Source of the DNA: Candidatus Muproteobacteria bacterium
GTDB taxonomy: Bacteria > Pseudomonadota > Gammaproteobacteria > Acidiferrobacterales > Sulfurifustaceae
NCBI GenBank assembly: GCA_023266455.1
Contig: JAHFQD010000030.1
Location: forward strand, 1 to 10,802
DNA length: 10,802 nt
Reading direction: 5' to 3'
Part shown: positions 1-7,015 of the stretch, in pieces
Layout: the number at the start of each line of letters is the position of its first letter
How positions within the stretch are numbered: the stretch's first letter is position 1
Made by a program: the position numbers and the translations under genes
Notes under the pieces: model-generated
What the model was told of the DNA's origin: nothing
Databases searched by the model: none
The model's input: only the letters and a program-made list of their open reading frames with translations

Positions 1-529
1 TGAACCACGGTCCGAGATCGAACATGGCGTTTTTGAACAGCGGCAAGATCAGCTGCGTTTCCGCCGGCGCCTTGGCGGTGACGTAGAGAAAGAACGCCGC
101 CGCGAAACCGGCGAGGCTCTGCCAAAAATATTTCTGCTTGGCGCCGATACCCTTGGGATTTTTGTTGACGATTTTTTTCCAATCATCGACCCAACCGATG
201 GCGCCGAAGGCGGCGGTGGTGAACAACGCCACCCACACGAAGCGATTCGTCAGATCCGCCCACAACAGCGTCGCCACGAACACCGCTACCAGGATCAGCG
301 CCCCACCCATCGTCGGTGTGCCGGCTTTCACCAGATGCGTCGCCGGACCGTCGTTACGCACGGTTTGGCCAAACTTGATGCGCACTAATTTCCGAATCGT
401 CGCCGGACCGATGACGAAGCTGATCGTCAGCGCCGTGAGAATCCCGAGAATGCCGCGCAACGTGAGATAACGGAACACGTTGAAGAAGCTGTAATCGCGC
501 GTCAGACTTTCGAAAAGTAAAAACAGCAT
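1..529 (-). CDS. mraY: Phospho-N-acetylmuramoyl-pentapeptide transferase MraY, N-terminal half
   Basis: Integral inner-membrane enzyme that transfers phospho-MurNAc-pentapeptide from UDP to undecaprenyl phosphate, forming lipid I. Only the first 176 of about 360 codons are in the window; the gene continues past the left edge. The N-terminus is typical of the family: FNVFRYLTLRGILG near residues 16-30, then NDGPATH (59-65) and the invariant GTPTMGG (70-76). The GWVDDW segment places the catalytic aspartate pair at D115/D116, the same numbering as in E. coli. Several hydrophobic segments (about 25-42, 76-90, 98-112, 137-151) fit transmembrane helices. The ATG overlaps the murF stop by one base (TAATG), with GAGGAG about 11 bases upstream, so translation is probably coupled to murF. 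It was not listed as a closed frame because it has no stop in the window. Identification is secure. Confidence 0.97.
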   Translation of the reverse strand, partial: MLFLLFESLTRDYSFFNVFRYLTLRGILGILTALTISFVIGPATIRKLVRIKFGQTVRNDGPATHLVKAGTPTMGGALILVAVFVATLLWADLTNRFVWVALFTTAAFGAIGWVDDWKKIVNKNPKGIGAKQKYFWQSLAGFAAAFFLYVTAKAPAETQLILPLFKNAMFDLGPWF

Positions 530-1884
530 TAGGCGATTTTCTCCTCGTTGGCTTGGCGCACAATGCCTTTCACGATGCGCTCCATGCGCATGACGCGCGA
601 TCCCTTTATCAGCAATGTCATTTCCGCGTGCATGCAATCTTGCAGCGCCTCGATCAACGCCTCGGGCACGGCGAAGTGGCGCGCACCGCGGCCGAATGTA
701 TTCACCGCGCGCTGCGCGTTTTGACCGAAACCGTACAAGCGATGAATCCCCAGCGACCGCGCCAGTTCGCCGATCTTGTCGTGTTGCGCCGGCGTTTGTT
801 CGCCGAGCTCGGCCATGTCGCCCATCACGAAAACGCGTTCGCCATCGAATTCCTTCAGCACGTGCAGGCCGGCGGCGATGGACGACGGATTAGCGTTATA
901 GGTGTCGTCGATAACGCAAGCGCCGCTGATGCCTGGCTTCATCTCCAAACGTCCCGGCACCGGCTTTATCTTCGCCAACGCTGGCGGCACGTCGTCGATG
1001 CCGGCGCCGGCGCTAAGCGCGGCGGCGGTCGCGGCGAGCGCGTTCATCACGTTGTGGCGGCCGAGCAGCGACAGATGCGCATCGATCTTGCCCTGCGGTG
1101 TTTGAAGACGAAGTTTGCTGCCGCCGTGCTCGAGCGTGTAGTCAGCGCGTACGTCGGCGGGTTTGTCCAAACCGAACGTCACGATACGGCGCGGCTTCAC
1201 CATCTCGCGCCACATCTCGAAATACATGTCGTCGGCGTTAAGAATGCCGATGCCGTCGATGGCTAATCCCAAAAAGATTTCACCTTTGGCACGCGCGACG
1301 TCTTCCACAGTACCGAGGCCGGCGAGATGCGCCGGCGCAGCGTTATTGAGCACCGCTACCGTCGGCTGTCCCAGACGCGAGAGATAGTTGAGCTCGCCTT
1401 TGTGGTTCATCCCCATCTCGATGACCGCGTAGTGATGGCTTTTCCGTAAACGCAACAACGTCAGCGGCATGCCGATATCGTTGTTGAAATTTCCTTGCGT
1501 GACGCAAACGCGTCCGCGCTGCGCCAAGATGGCGGCGGTCATTTCTTTCACCGTGGTCTTGCCGTTGCTGCCGGTGATCGCGATCAATGGAATCGTGAAC
1601 TGCATGCGCCAGAACGACGCGAGTTCGCCGAGCCCGCGGCGCGTGTCGGAAACCAAAATATGCGACAACGGCGTCGTCACCGCGCGCGAGAACAAAGCGC
1701 CGGCGGCGCCGGCGGCGATAGCCTCGGCGATGAAATTATGTCCGTCGAAATTTGGGCCCTGTAAGGCGACGAACAAATCGCCGGGTTGCAAGTTGCGCGT
1801 GTCGGTCGACACGCCGGTGAAAACGGCGTCGTTACCGTGCAGCGTGCCTTTGAGCGCGTCGGCGGCGATCGCGAGCGACATCAT
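529..1884 (-). CDS. murF: UDP-N-acetylmuramoyl-tripeptide--D-alanyl-D-alanine ligase MurF
   Basis: Cytoplasmic Mur ligase that adds D-Ala-D-Ala to UDP-MurNAc-tripeptide with ATP, completing the pentapeptide precursor passed to MraY. It has 451 residues, the usual MurF size. The three-domain Mur ligase pattern is visible: an N-terminal substrate domain with STDTR (26-30); the ATP-binding loop TGSNGKTT (104-111), followed by NNDIGMPLT (134-142) and EMGMNHKGEL (156-165); and the C-terminal domain with DDTYNANP (326-333). The first ATG overlaps the murE stop as ATGA and has GGGAG seven bases upstream. A second ATG follows immediately, so the start could be one codon later. No damage is visible, and all key residues that I can recognise are present. 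Confidence 0.98.
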   Translation of the reverse strand: MMSLAIAADALKGTLHGNDAVFTGVSTDTRNLQPGDLFVALQGPNFDGHNFIAEAIAAGAAGALFSRAVTTPLSHILVSDTRRGLGELASFWRMQFTIPLIAITGSNGKTTVKEMTAAILAQRGRVCVTQGNFNNDIGMPLTLLRLRKSHHYAVIEMGMNHKGELNYLSRLGQPTVAVLNNAAPAHLAGLGTVEDVARAKGEIFLGLAIDGIGILNADDMYFEMWREMVKPRRIVTFGLDKPADVRADYTLEHGGSKLRLQTPQGKIDAHLSLLGRHNVMNALAATAAALSAGAGIDDVPPALAKIKPVPGRLEMKPGISGACVIDDTYNANPSSIAAGLHVLKEFDGERVFVMGDMAELGEQTPAQHDKIGELARSLGIHRLYGFGQNAQRAVNTFGRGARHFAVPEALIEALQDCMHAEMTLLIKGSRVMRMERIVKGIVRQANEEKIA

Positions 1885-3341
1885 GCGGCTTCTCCCAAAA
1901 TCGATCGCACCGTGGAACGGTCGCTGTATGGCAACCGCGCGGCGCCGATTTGTTGGTAATCCTCATGGCCTTTGCCGGCAATGAGAACAATATCTTCTGC
2001 GGAGGATTCGGACACGGCCGCAGCGATCGCCTGCGCGCGATCGCAAATCACGCGCGGCGCGGATGTCATGCCGGCGCGGATGTCATCGACAATGCCTTGC
2101 GGCGATTCGGTACGCGGGTTGTCGTCGGTCACGATCACGGCGTCCGCCAAACGTTCGGCGATGGAGCCCATCAGCGGACGCTTACCGCGATCGCGGTCGC
2201 CGCCGCAGCCGAAGACGCAAATCAGCTTGCCGCGCGTGTGTTCGCGCAGCGACGTCAGAATTTTTTCCAGTGCGTCGGGGGTATGTGCGTAATCCACGAT
2301 CACCAGCGGCTGCGCGCCGCGACCACCGAAACGCTCGGCGCGGCCGGGAACCGGGCGCACATGTCGTAGCCGTTCGATCGCGTCGGCGAGCGACACTTCG
2401 AGCGCCAACAACGCCGCCAACACCGCGAGCAAGTTGTAGGCGTTGAACCGACCAAATAACGGGGCTTCCAGACGCGCCGCGCCGGCCGGCGTCATGACAT
2501 CCAGCACTAAACCGGTGGGCGTCGGCGTCAACGCACGCGCGCGAACGTCGCCGCTATCGACACCGTAACTCGTTACCGCCACCCGGGCGGGCATCTTGCT
2601 CAACAACGCGCGGCCGAATTCGTCGTCGCTGTTAATGACGGCGTGTTTCAGCGTCGGCCACTGGAGCAGCTTGGCCTTGGCGGCACCGTAGTGCGCCATG
2701 TCGCCGTGATAATCGAGATGGTCACGCGTGAGATTGGTAAACATCGCCAAGTCGAACGCAACGTCGTCCACGCGTCCTTGATCGAGCGCGTGCGACGAGA
2801 CTTCCATCGACACCGCTTCCGCACCAGCATCGAGGAACTCGCGCATTAAACGATGCACGATGATCGCGTTCGGTGTGGTATGCGAAGACTCGTTCAAGGT
2901 CTCGGGAAATCCGTAACCGAGTGTGCCGATGATCGCGCAGCGACGCGGCGCACGATCTAGCGCTTGCGCGAGCAGCTGACTGCACGTGGTTTTGCCGTTG
3001 GTTCCGGTCACGCCGACGACCACGAGTTCGTGTGAAGGGGTGTGGTAAAACCGGCTGGCGATTCTGCCGAGTACATGCGCGAGATGCGGCACGCCGATCG
3101 CGGGGGTGGAACCGGATTGAACAATATATTCGTCATTGTTTTCATACACGATCGCGGCGGCCCCGGCGGCGACGGCGGTGCCGATGAACTTACGTCCATC
3201 GACAGCCGCACCTGGCAGCGCCAGAAAAAGATCGTCGGCGCCCACACAACGACTGTCGAGCGCCAGTCCGGAAATTTCACGGTCCATCAGCGCCGGCACC
3301 GCGACAATCCCATCGAGCAGCGCGCGTAAATTCATTTTCAT
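1881..3341 (-). CDS. murE: UDP-N-acetylmuramoyl-tripeptide synthetase MurE (meso-diaminopimelate adding)
   Basis: Cytoplasmic Mur ligase that adds the third stem-peptide residue to UDP-MurNAc-L-Ala-D-Glu. It has 486 residues. Motifs in order: LDSR (28-31) of the substrate domain, ATP loop GTNGKTT (113-119), TNLTRDHLDYHG (202-213), AAK with K222 as the likely carbamylated lysine that binds magnesium, VDYAHTPDALE (349-359), and DNPR (407-410). In characterised MurE enzymes DNPR marks specificity for meso-diaminopimelate rather than lysine, so the cell wall is inferred to be DAP-type. The ATG at 3341 overlaps the ftsI stop (ATGA) and has GGGAGG six bases upstream. Met3 is a second possible start. 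The stop overlaps murF in the same way. Confidence 0.98.
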   Translation of the reverse strand: MKMNLRALLDGIVAVPALMDREISGLALDSRCVGADDLFLALPGAAVDGRKFIGTAVAAGAAAIVYENNDEYIVQSGSTPAIGVPHLAHVLGRIASRFYHTPSHELVVVGVTGTNGKTTCSQLLAQALDRAPRRCAIIGTLGYGFPETLNESSHTTPNAIIVHRLMREFLDAGAEAVSMEVSSHALDQGRVDDVAFDLAMFTNLTRDHLDYHGDMAHYGAAKAKLLQWPTLKHAVINSDDEFGRALLSKMPARVAVTSYGVDSGDVRARALTPTPTGLVLDVMTPAGAARLEAPLFGRFNAYNLLAVLAALLALEVSLADAIERLRHVRPVPGRAERFGGRGAQPLVIVDYAHTPDALEKILTSLREHTRGKLICVFGCGGDRDRGKRPLMGSIAERLADAVIVTDDNPRTESPQGIVDDIRAGMTSAPRVICDRAQAIAAAVSESSAEDIVLIAGKGHEDYQQIGAARLPYSDRSTVRSILGEAA

Positions 3342-5053
3342 GCGCCGCCTCCCGGCCGCCGCGCGGTCGCGACCGAGGGTTTGACCGAACGCGGTGCGTC
3401 CGGCGCGACGTCCAACAAACGCAGCGCATCGGTCATGACGCGGCCGAACACCGGCGCCGCGACATCACCGCCGAAGTAAACGCCGTTGTGCGGCTCGTCG
3501 ATCATCACCACCATCACCAAACGCGGATCGGTGGCCGGTACGAATCCGGCGAACCACGAAACATATTTTTCTTCGCTGTAGCCGGTCGGCGTTAGCTTAC
3601 GCGCGGTGCCGGTTTTGCCGGCGACGCGATAATCGGGTACGCGCGCCTTGGTGCCGGTGCCGCTGTCGACGACGAGTTCCATCATCGCCCGCACTTCATT
3701 CGCCACGCGCGCGTCCATCAGGATGCGACCTTCTACTGGGGCATCGCGTTTAAGCACGGTCACCGGCAATAACGTTCCGTTGGTGGCGAGCGCGGCGTAG
3801 GCGCGCGCGAGTTGCAGTGGCGTGACGGCGAGGCCGTAGCCGTAACCGATCGTGGCCTGGTCCACCGGCACCCAGCGCGACGGCGGGCGCAAGAAGCCCA
3901 CCATCTCACCCGGCAACGCGACGCCGGTGAGTTCGCCAAAACCGGCGCGGCGTAAGGTTTCCCACATCACTTGCTTGTCTAGCGCTAGCGCCAACTTGGT
4001 GGCGCCGACATTGGACGATTTTTCGATGACACCGGCGACGGTTAGCATGCCGTTGTTATGTGTGTCGCGAATCAAGCGATCGCCGACGCGAATAGTTCCG
4101 GGCGTGGTATCGATCGGCGTATTCGAGTGGAAGCGTCCCGTCTCTAACGCCATCGCGGCGGTGAAAGGTTTCATCGTCGAACCCGGCTCGAACAGATCCG
4201 TCACCGCGCGATTGCGGAACACCTGGCTCTTCATACTGCCGCGATTGTTCGGATTGAAATCCGGCTCGTTGACCAGGGCCAAGATTTCACCGGTGCGTGC
4301 GTCGAGCACGACCGCGCTGCCAGCGCGCGCGTGGTTCGACGCCACCGCCGCCTTCAGCTCGCGATAAGCGAGATATTGAATGCGCCGATCAATGCTCAAC
4401 ACCAAGTCTTTGCCCGGAACCGGCAGATTTAAACTCTCCACCAATTCCATCGCGCTGCCTTGCGGATCGCGCACGATGCGCTTCGTACCCGGTTGGGCAC
4501 GAAGCCATTTGTCATAGGCCAGTTCGACACCCTCTTGTCCGCGATCGTCGACATTGGTGAACCCGATGACATGACCCGCCACCGGACCAAGCGGATAGTA
4601 GCGTCGATACTCGCGCAACAGCGAAACGCCCGGCACGTTGAGCGCCATTACCCGCTCCGCGAGGTTGGGCGAGATGTGGCGCTTGAGATACATGAATTCG
4701 TGCCCATCGTTGCGCTTGACCAGCTGACCGATGTCGCCAGAGGTCATTCCGAGCAGTTGCGCCAACTTCCACCAGCCTGAACGCTCGCCGGCCAATGCCT
4801 CGGGTTGCGCCCACACGGAATCCACCGGCGTGCTGATCGCGAGCGGCGCGCCGAAACGGTCGAGAATCATGCCACGATGCGAGTTGTCTTTGACAACGCG
4901 CGAGTGGCGCGCGTCGCCCTGCGACTGGAGGAAATCGGCGTTGAAGATTTGCAGGTACACCGCGCGCGCCGCGAGCACGCAGAATCCACTCAACACCACG
5001 CACAACACCGCCGTGCGGCGGATACGGTAGGTGCCATCGTTGCGGCGCATCAT
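3338..5053 (-). CDS. ftsI: Septal peptidoglycan transpeptidase FtsI (PBP3)
   Basis: Class B penicillin-binding protein that cross-links septal peptidoglycan with FtsW in the FtsQLB-activated divisome. It is anchored in the inner membrane with its catalytic domain in the periplasm. Read from the ATG at 5053 it has 571 residues (E. coli 588). A short basic cytoplasmic tail is followed by one membrane helix (about 14-34), the pedestal domain with RGMILDRFG near 60, and the transpeptidase domain. Its three active-site motifs are STMK (nucleophile S292, K295), SSN (346-348) and KTG (480-482). The open frame extends upstream to 5191 inside ftsL, but that extension is low-complexity shadow sequence. 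The ATG at 5053 overlaps the ftsL stop (ATGATG), as expected for this operon. A second ATG at 5050 is an equal alternative. Confidence 0.97.
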   Translation of the reverse strand: MMRRNDGTYRIRRTAVLCVVLSGFCVLAARAVYLQIFNADFLQSQGDARHSRVVKDNSHRGMILDRFGAPLAISTPVDSVWAQPEALAGERSGWWKLAQLLGMTSGDIGQLVKRNDGHEFMYLKRHISPNLAERVMALNVPGVSLLREYRRYYPLGPVAGHVIGFTNVDDRGQEGVELAYDKWLRAQPGTKRIVRDPQGSAMELVESLNLPVPGKDLVLSIDRRIQYLAYRELKAAVASNHARAGSAVVLDARTGEILALVNEPDFNPNNRGSMKSQVFRNRAVTDLFEPGSTMKPFTAAMALETGRFHSNTPIDTTPGTIRVGDRLIRDTHNNGMLTVAGVIEKSSNVGATKLALALDKQVMWETLRRAGFGELTGVALPGEMVGFLRPPSRWVPVDQATIGYGYGLAVTPLQLARAYAALATNGTLLPVTVLKRDAPVEGRILMDARVANEVRAMMELVVDSGTGTKARVPDYRVAGKTGTARKLTPTGYSEEKYVSWFAGFVPATDPRLVMVVMIDEPHNGVYFGGDVAAPVFGRVMTDALRLLDVAPDAPRSVKPSVATARRPGGGA

Positions 5054-5328
5054 GGCTTGGCGTCTCTGGGCAACGCCACCACGCGAATCTGCTGGGTCGG
5101 CGGCAATTCCATGCCGAGCTGCGTGTGCGCCAGCGCTTCGGTGCGCCGGTGTTGCGACCACGCGCCTTCTTCGAGCAACAGCTGGCCCCATTCGACGTTA
5201 AGCGCATCGCGCTCTTGCTGAAGTCTCTGCAACTGGGCGTAGGCCGTGCGGCTTTCATGCCGCAGTTCGACGACACCCATCGCGCACACCATCCCGAGCG
5301 CAAGCAACAAGATAAGCGGATTACGCAT
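5050..5328 (-). CDS. ftsL: Cell division protein FtsL
   Basis: Small bitopic inner-membrane protein of the FtsQLB complex, which recruits and activates FtsWI. From the ATG at 5328 it has 92 residues: a very short cytoplasmic tail (MRN), one hydrophobic helix (about 4-21), then a periplasmic coiled-coil-like region with heptad leucines (LQRLQQERDAL, 33-43) and the FtsL signature NVEWGQLLLEEGAWSQH (44-60). Its position between rsmH and ftsI confirms the call. GGGAGG (5335-5340) sits six bases before this ATG, which decides the start. An in-frame ATG at 5391 would give 113 residues with an arginine-rich N-terminus encoded by the inserted repeat block, but it has no clear ribosome binding site. 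The usual tight rsmH-ftsL junction is broken here by 186 nt. The gene may have lost its original 5' end (see the 45-nt entry at 5474). Confidence 0.93.
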   Translation of the reverse strand: MRNPLILLLALGMVCAMGVVELRHESRTAYAQLQRLQQERDALNVEWGQLLLEEGAWSQHRRTEALAHTQLGMELPPTQQIRVVALPRDAKP

Positions 5329-5518
5329 AGGCAGCCTCCCAGGTGAACAAAGTCGCGCACAGCGCGCTCGACTCGCCTCCCTCTCCCGCATCGGCGGGAG
5401 GTGAAGCGGGGTTTTCGCGAATGTACTTAACGTACATTCGCGCCGCTGAACGGGCGCAATCGATTTTCTTGCGCCCAGGTGGGAATGGAATGAGTGTGAG
5501 GGATACAGAGGTACTCAT
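5321..5518 (-). CDS. Possible 65-codon leader reading through the repeat block and ending at the ftsL start
   Basis: The ATG at 5518 (ATGA overlap with the rsmH stop, GAGGTG five bases upstream) opens a frame of 65 codons through the repeat block. Its TAA (5321-5323) lies just downstream of the ftsL ATG (5326-5328), so the junction reads ATGCGTAA. A ribosome finishing here would stop within a few bases of the ftsL start, which suits translational coupling. The predicted peptide resembles no protein family that I know. Its middle ([13 protein letters not shown]) is translated repeat sequence, so a functional product is unlikely. The value of the frame, if any, would be as a coupling leader. 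Whether it is translated cannot be told from sequence alone. Confidence 0.3.
   Translation of the reverse strand: MSTSVSLTLIPFPPGRKKIDCARSAARMYVKYIRENPASPPADAGEGGESSALCATLFTWEAAYA
5338..5481. repeat. REP/MITE-like structured block flanked by 8-bp direct repeats
   Basis: An exact direct repeat, CCCAGGTG on the plus strand, occurs at 5338-5345 and 5474-5481. The 128 bases between hold three successive inverted repeats. The first has 7-bp arms (CTCCCGC/GCGGGAG, 5383-5389 and 5394-5400, loop ATCG). The second has perfect 11-bp arms (CGCGAATGTAC/GTACATTCGCG, 5416-5426 and 5432-5442, loop TTAAC). The third has 8-bp arms (GGGCGCAA/TTGCGCCC, 5452-5459 and 5469-5476). None is followed by a T-tract on the minus strand, so they do not look like terminators. 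Small dispersed palindromic elements of this style are common between genes in proteobacteria. A caution: the outer three bases of the third hairpin arm lie inside the right-hand direct repeat, so the exact element ends are uncertain. There is no second copy in this window. Confidence 0.6.
5474..5518 (-). other. Probable former 5' end of ftsL, separated by the repeat block
   Basis: The last bases of rsmH contain GAGGTG (5524-5529), five bases before an ATG at 5518 that overlaps the rsmH stop as ATGA. This is the same kind of junction seen further down the operon. From this ATG, 15 codons read [15 protein letters not shown] up to the end of the right-hand direct repeat. If the two direct repeats are collapsed into one, the frame continues directly as RLPMRNPLI, that is, into FtsL. 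The reconstructed protein would have 110 residues, within the normal FtsL range. Sequence facts: the overlap, the SD-like site and the in-frame join. Inference: that this was the ancestral ftsL start. Confidence 0.42.
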
Positions 5519-6453
5519 AAGAACACCTCTGTTCGCTCGGCGACGCGCAGCACGGCGGAACGCGAGCGCGGATTGCGTCGGATTTCTTCCTCACCGGGGC
5601 GCGTCGGCTTACTGATAACACGTAATCGTGATGTGAATATCGGCGCCACCGGCAGCTCCGGCGGAATCTCCGGGCCCTTTTCCTGTTCGCGGAAAAAATT
5701 CTTCACGATACGGTCTTCGAGCGAATGAAAACTAATCACCGCTACGCGCCCACGCGGCGCGAGCGCGTGCATCGCTTGCGGCAAGGCACGCTGGATTTCG
5801 CCGAGCTCGTCATTGATGAAAATTCGAATCGCTTGAAACGTCCGCGTCGCCGGATGTTGTTTTCCTTCGCGCTTACGCACAGCACGCTTGACGATTTCGG
5901 CGAGCCGACCGGTGGTCTCGATCGGCGCCGTCGCGCGTTCGCGCACGATGGCGCGCGCGATGCGGCGCGAGAAACGTTCTTCGCCATATTCGTAAATGAC
6001 GTTGGCGATGTCTTCTTCTACCGCACGCGCCAGCCATTGCGCCGCCGACTCGCCGCGCGTCGTATCCATGCGCATGTCGAGCGGCGCGTCGTGGCGGAAA
6101 CTGAAGCCGCGCGCGGGGTCGTCGAGTTGGGGAGAGGAAACACCGAGATCGAAAAGAATTCCGTCGATACGTCCGGTGAGTTGCTGTTTGCCGACGACGT
6201 CGCCGAGCGTGGAGAACGGCGCGTGCGCGATCGTCATGCGCTCGTCGCCGGCAAAACGCGCGCGCGCTTCGGTGACAGCCTGGGCATCGCGGTCAAACGC
6301 GATCAACCTACCGCGATGACTCAAGCGCGTCAGAATCGCCTCCGAATGACCGCCGCGTCCAAAGGTGGCATCCACGTAAGCTCCGTCTGGCTGCACTGCC
6401 AGCGCCTCCAGGACTTCGTCGAGCAGTACAGGAACATGTTCTCGTTCCGCCAC
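5515..6453 (-). CDS. rsmH: 16S rRNA (cytosine(1402)-N(4))-methyltransferase RsmH (MraW)
   Basis: S-adenosylmethionine-dependent enzyme that methylates N4 of C1402 in the ribosomal P site. It is the standard second gene of the dcw cluster. From the GTG at 6453 it has 312 residues (E. coli 313) and starts [14 protein letters not shown], which aligns with the family N-terminus. Motifs: the SAM-binding [10 protein letters not shown] (28-37), FDRD (53-56), [12 protein letters not shown] (101-112), DMRMD (126-130), and [12 protein letters not shown] and [12 protein letters not shown] in the C-terminal half. The GTG lies one base after the mraZ stop. No strong ribosome binding site is visible, so expression probably depends on coupling to mraZ. 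An in-frame ATG at 6498 would add 15 residues and overlap mraZ by 44 bases. I prefer the GTG on length and conservation. Confidence 0.95.
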   Translation of the reverse strand: MAEREHVPVLLDEVLEALAVQPDGAYVDATFGRGGHSEAILTRLSHRGRLIAFDRDAQAVTEARARFAGDERMTIAHAPFSTLGDVVGKQQLTGRIDGILFDLGVSSPQLDDPARGFSFRHDAPLDMRMDTTRGESAAQWLARAVEEDIANVIYEYGEERFSRRIARAIVRERATAPIETTGRLAEIVKRAVRKREGKQHPATRTFQAIRIFINDELGEIQRALPQAMHALAPRGRVAVISFHSLEDRIVKNFFREQEKGPEIPPELPVAPIFTSRLRVISKPTRPGEEEIRRNPRSRSAVLRVAERTEVFL

Positions 6454-6454
6454 G

Positions 6455-6913
6455 TTATAACGACAGATTCTCGAGCTCGCTCGGCAGCGGTCCTTCATCG
6501 CCACCGCCGCCTTGCGCTAACCATTCCGCGCGCCGCACGTTCCAGGTCTGCGCGTCCCAAATTTCAAATTTGTTGCCTTGGCCGATCATCACCACGTCTT
6601 TGGTGAGCGCGGCGAATTCGCGCAACGGCGGCGGCAACAAGATGCGTCCGGCGCTGTCGAGTTCGCACTCGGTCGCATGACCGACGAGCAAACGCTGTAA
6701 GCGCCGCGCTTGTTTGTTGAAGCTCGGTAGCTTCACCAATTTGCGTTCGATTTCTTCCCAATCCGGAAGTGGATACAGCAACAGACAGTTGTCGCGATCG
6801 ACGGTAACAATCATCTGGTTATTGCAGTGGCGCGCGAGAACATCGCGATATCGCGTCGGGATCGCGATTCGTCCTTTGTTATCCAAGCTCAGCTGATTTA
6901 CGCCACGGAACAT
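6455..6913 (-). CDS. mraZ: Transcriptional regulator MraZ
   Basis: AbrB/MraZ-fold DNA-binding protein. In E. coli it forms a ring-shaped oligomer and represses its own dcw operon by binding GTGG-type repeats. It has 152 residues, the family norm. The duplicated swapped-hairpin domain is clear: the first copy has [16 protein letters not shown] (8-23, DNKGR at 11-15), the second [18 protein letters not shown] (82-99, DSAGR at 86-90). The acidic C-terminal tail ([12 protein letters not shown]) is not recognisable as a domain. It is the first gene of the operon. Its promoter and a set of four 10-bp-spaced boxes lie directly upstream, so autorepression is likely. The SD is weak (AGAGA about seven bases before the ATG). 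The stop is one base from the rsmH GTG. Confidence 0.97.
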   Translation of the reverse strand: MFRGVNQLSLDNKGRIAIPTRYRDVLARHCNNQMIVTVDRDNCLLLYPLPDWEEIERKLVKLPSFNKQARRLQRLLVGHATECELDSAGRILLPPPLREFAALTKDVVMIGQGNKFEIWDAQTWNVRRAEWLAQGGGGDEGPLPSELENLSL

Positions 6914-6941
6914 ATCGAGTCTCTATTTCCGCCTTGATTTC

Positions 6942-6975
6942 CCGCTTTGATCCACTCTATTCCACAATTCCCCAC
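6942..6975 (-). promoter_or_regulatory. Four MraZ operator boxes at 10-bp spacing
   Basis: On the minus strand, GTGG occurs at 6972-6975, 6962-6965 and 6952-6955, and GCGG at 6942-6945, with exactly ten bases from each to the next. MraZ of E. coli is known to bind several TGGG-type repeats with 10-bp spacing ahead of mraZ, so each box would present the same DNA face to adjacent subunits of the ring. Here they begin about one to two bases after the predicted transcription start and end about 30 bases before the mraZ ATG. Binding should therefore block promoter clearance. Confidence 0.82.
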
Positions 6976-6983
6976 TTAACAAC

Positions 6984-7013
6984 ACTATAGATAGTTAACG
7001 CATGGGGTGTCAA
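6984..7013 (-). promoter_or_regulatory. Main dcw operon promoter upstream of mraZ
   Basis: A consensus TTGACA -35 (7008-7013) and TATAGT -10 (6984-6989) are separated by 18 bases on the minus strand. This predicts a start near 6976-6977 and a leader of about 63 bases. It is the only strong sigma70-type match facing mraZ. It lies just upstream of the MraZ boxes, as expected for an autorepressed promoter. Confidence 0.8.
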
Positions 7014-7015
7014 GG

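Noticed and set aside
553..1266. Plus-strand open frame of 237 codons opposite murF
   Set aside because: His/Arg/Ala-biased shadow of murF with no family resemblance and no operon context.
4512..5360. Minus-strand open frame of 282 codons overlapping ftsI and ftsL
   Set aside because: Runs in the wrong frame through the true ftsI N-terminus and ftsL. The translation is Arg/Cys-rich with no domain, while the ftsI frame carries the expected membrane helix and pedestal motifs.
5383..5476. Hairpins between rsmH and ftsL as a terminator or attenuator
   Set aside because: None of the three stems is followed by a T-tract on the transcribed (minus) strand, and essential genes lie downstream. An effect on mRNA stability remains possible.
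5320..5520. CRISPR-like array suggested by successive palindromes
   Set aside because: The three inverted repeats differ from each other in sequence and there are no repeated units with regular spacers.
5725..6606. Plus-strand open frame of 293 codons opposite rsmH
   Set aside because: Arginine-rich, low-complexity translation antisense to an intact, conserved gene, with no recognisable domain. Long antisense frames are expected in G+C-rich coding DNA.
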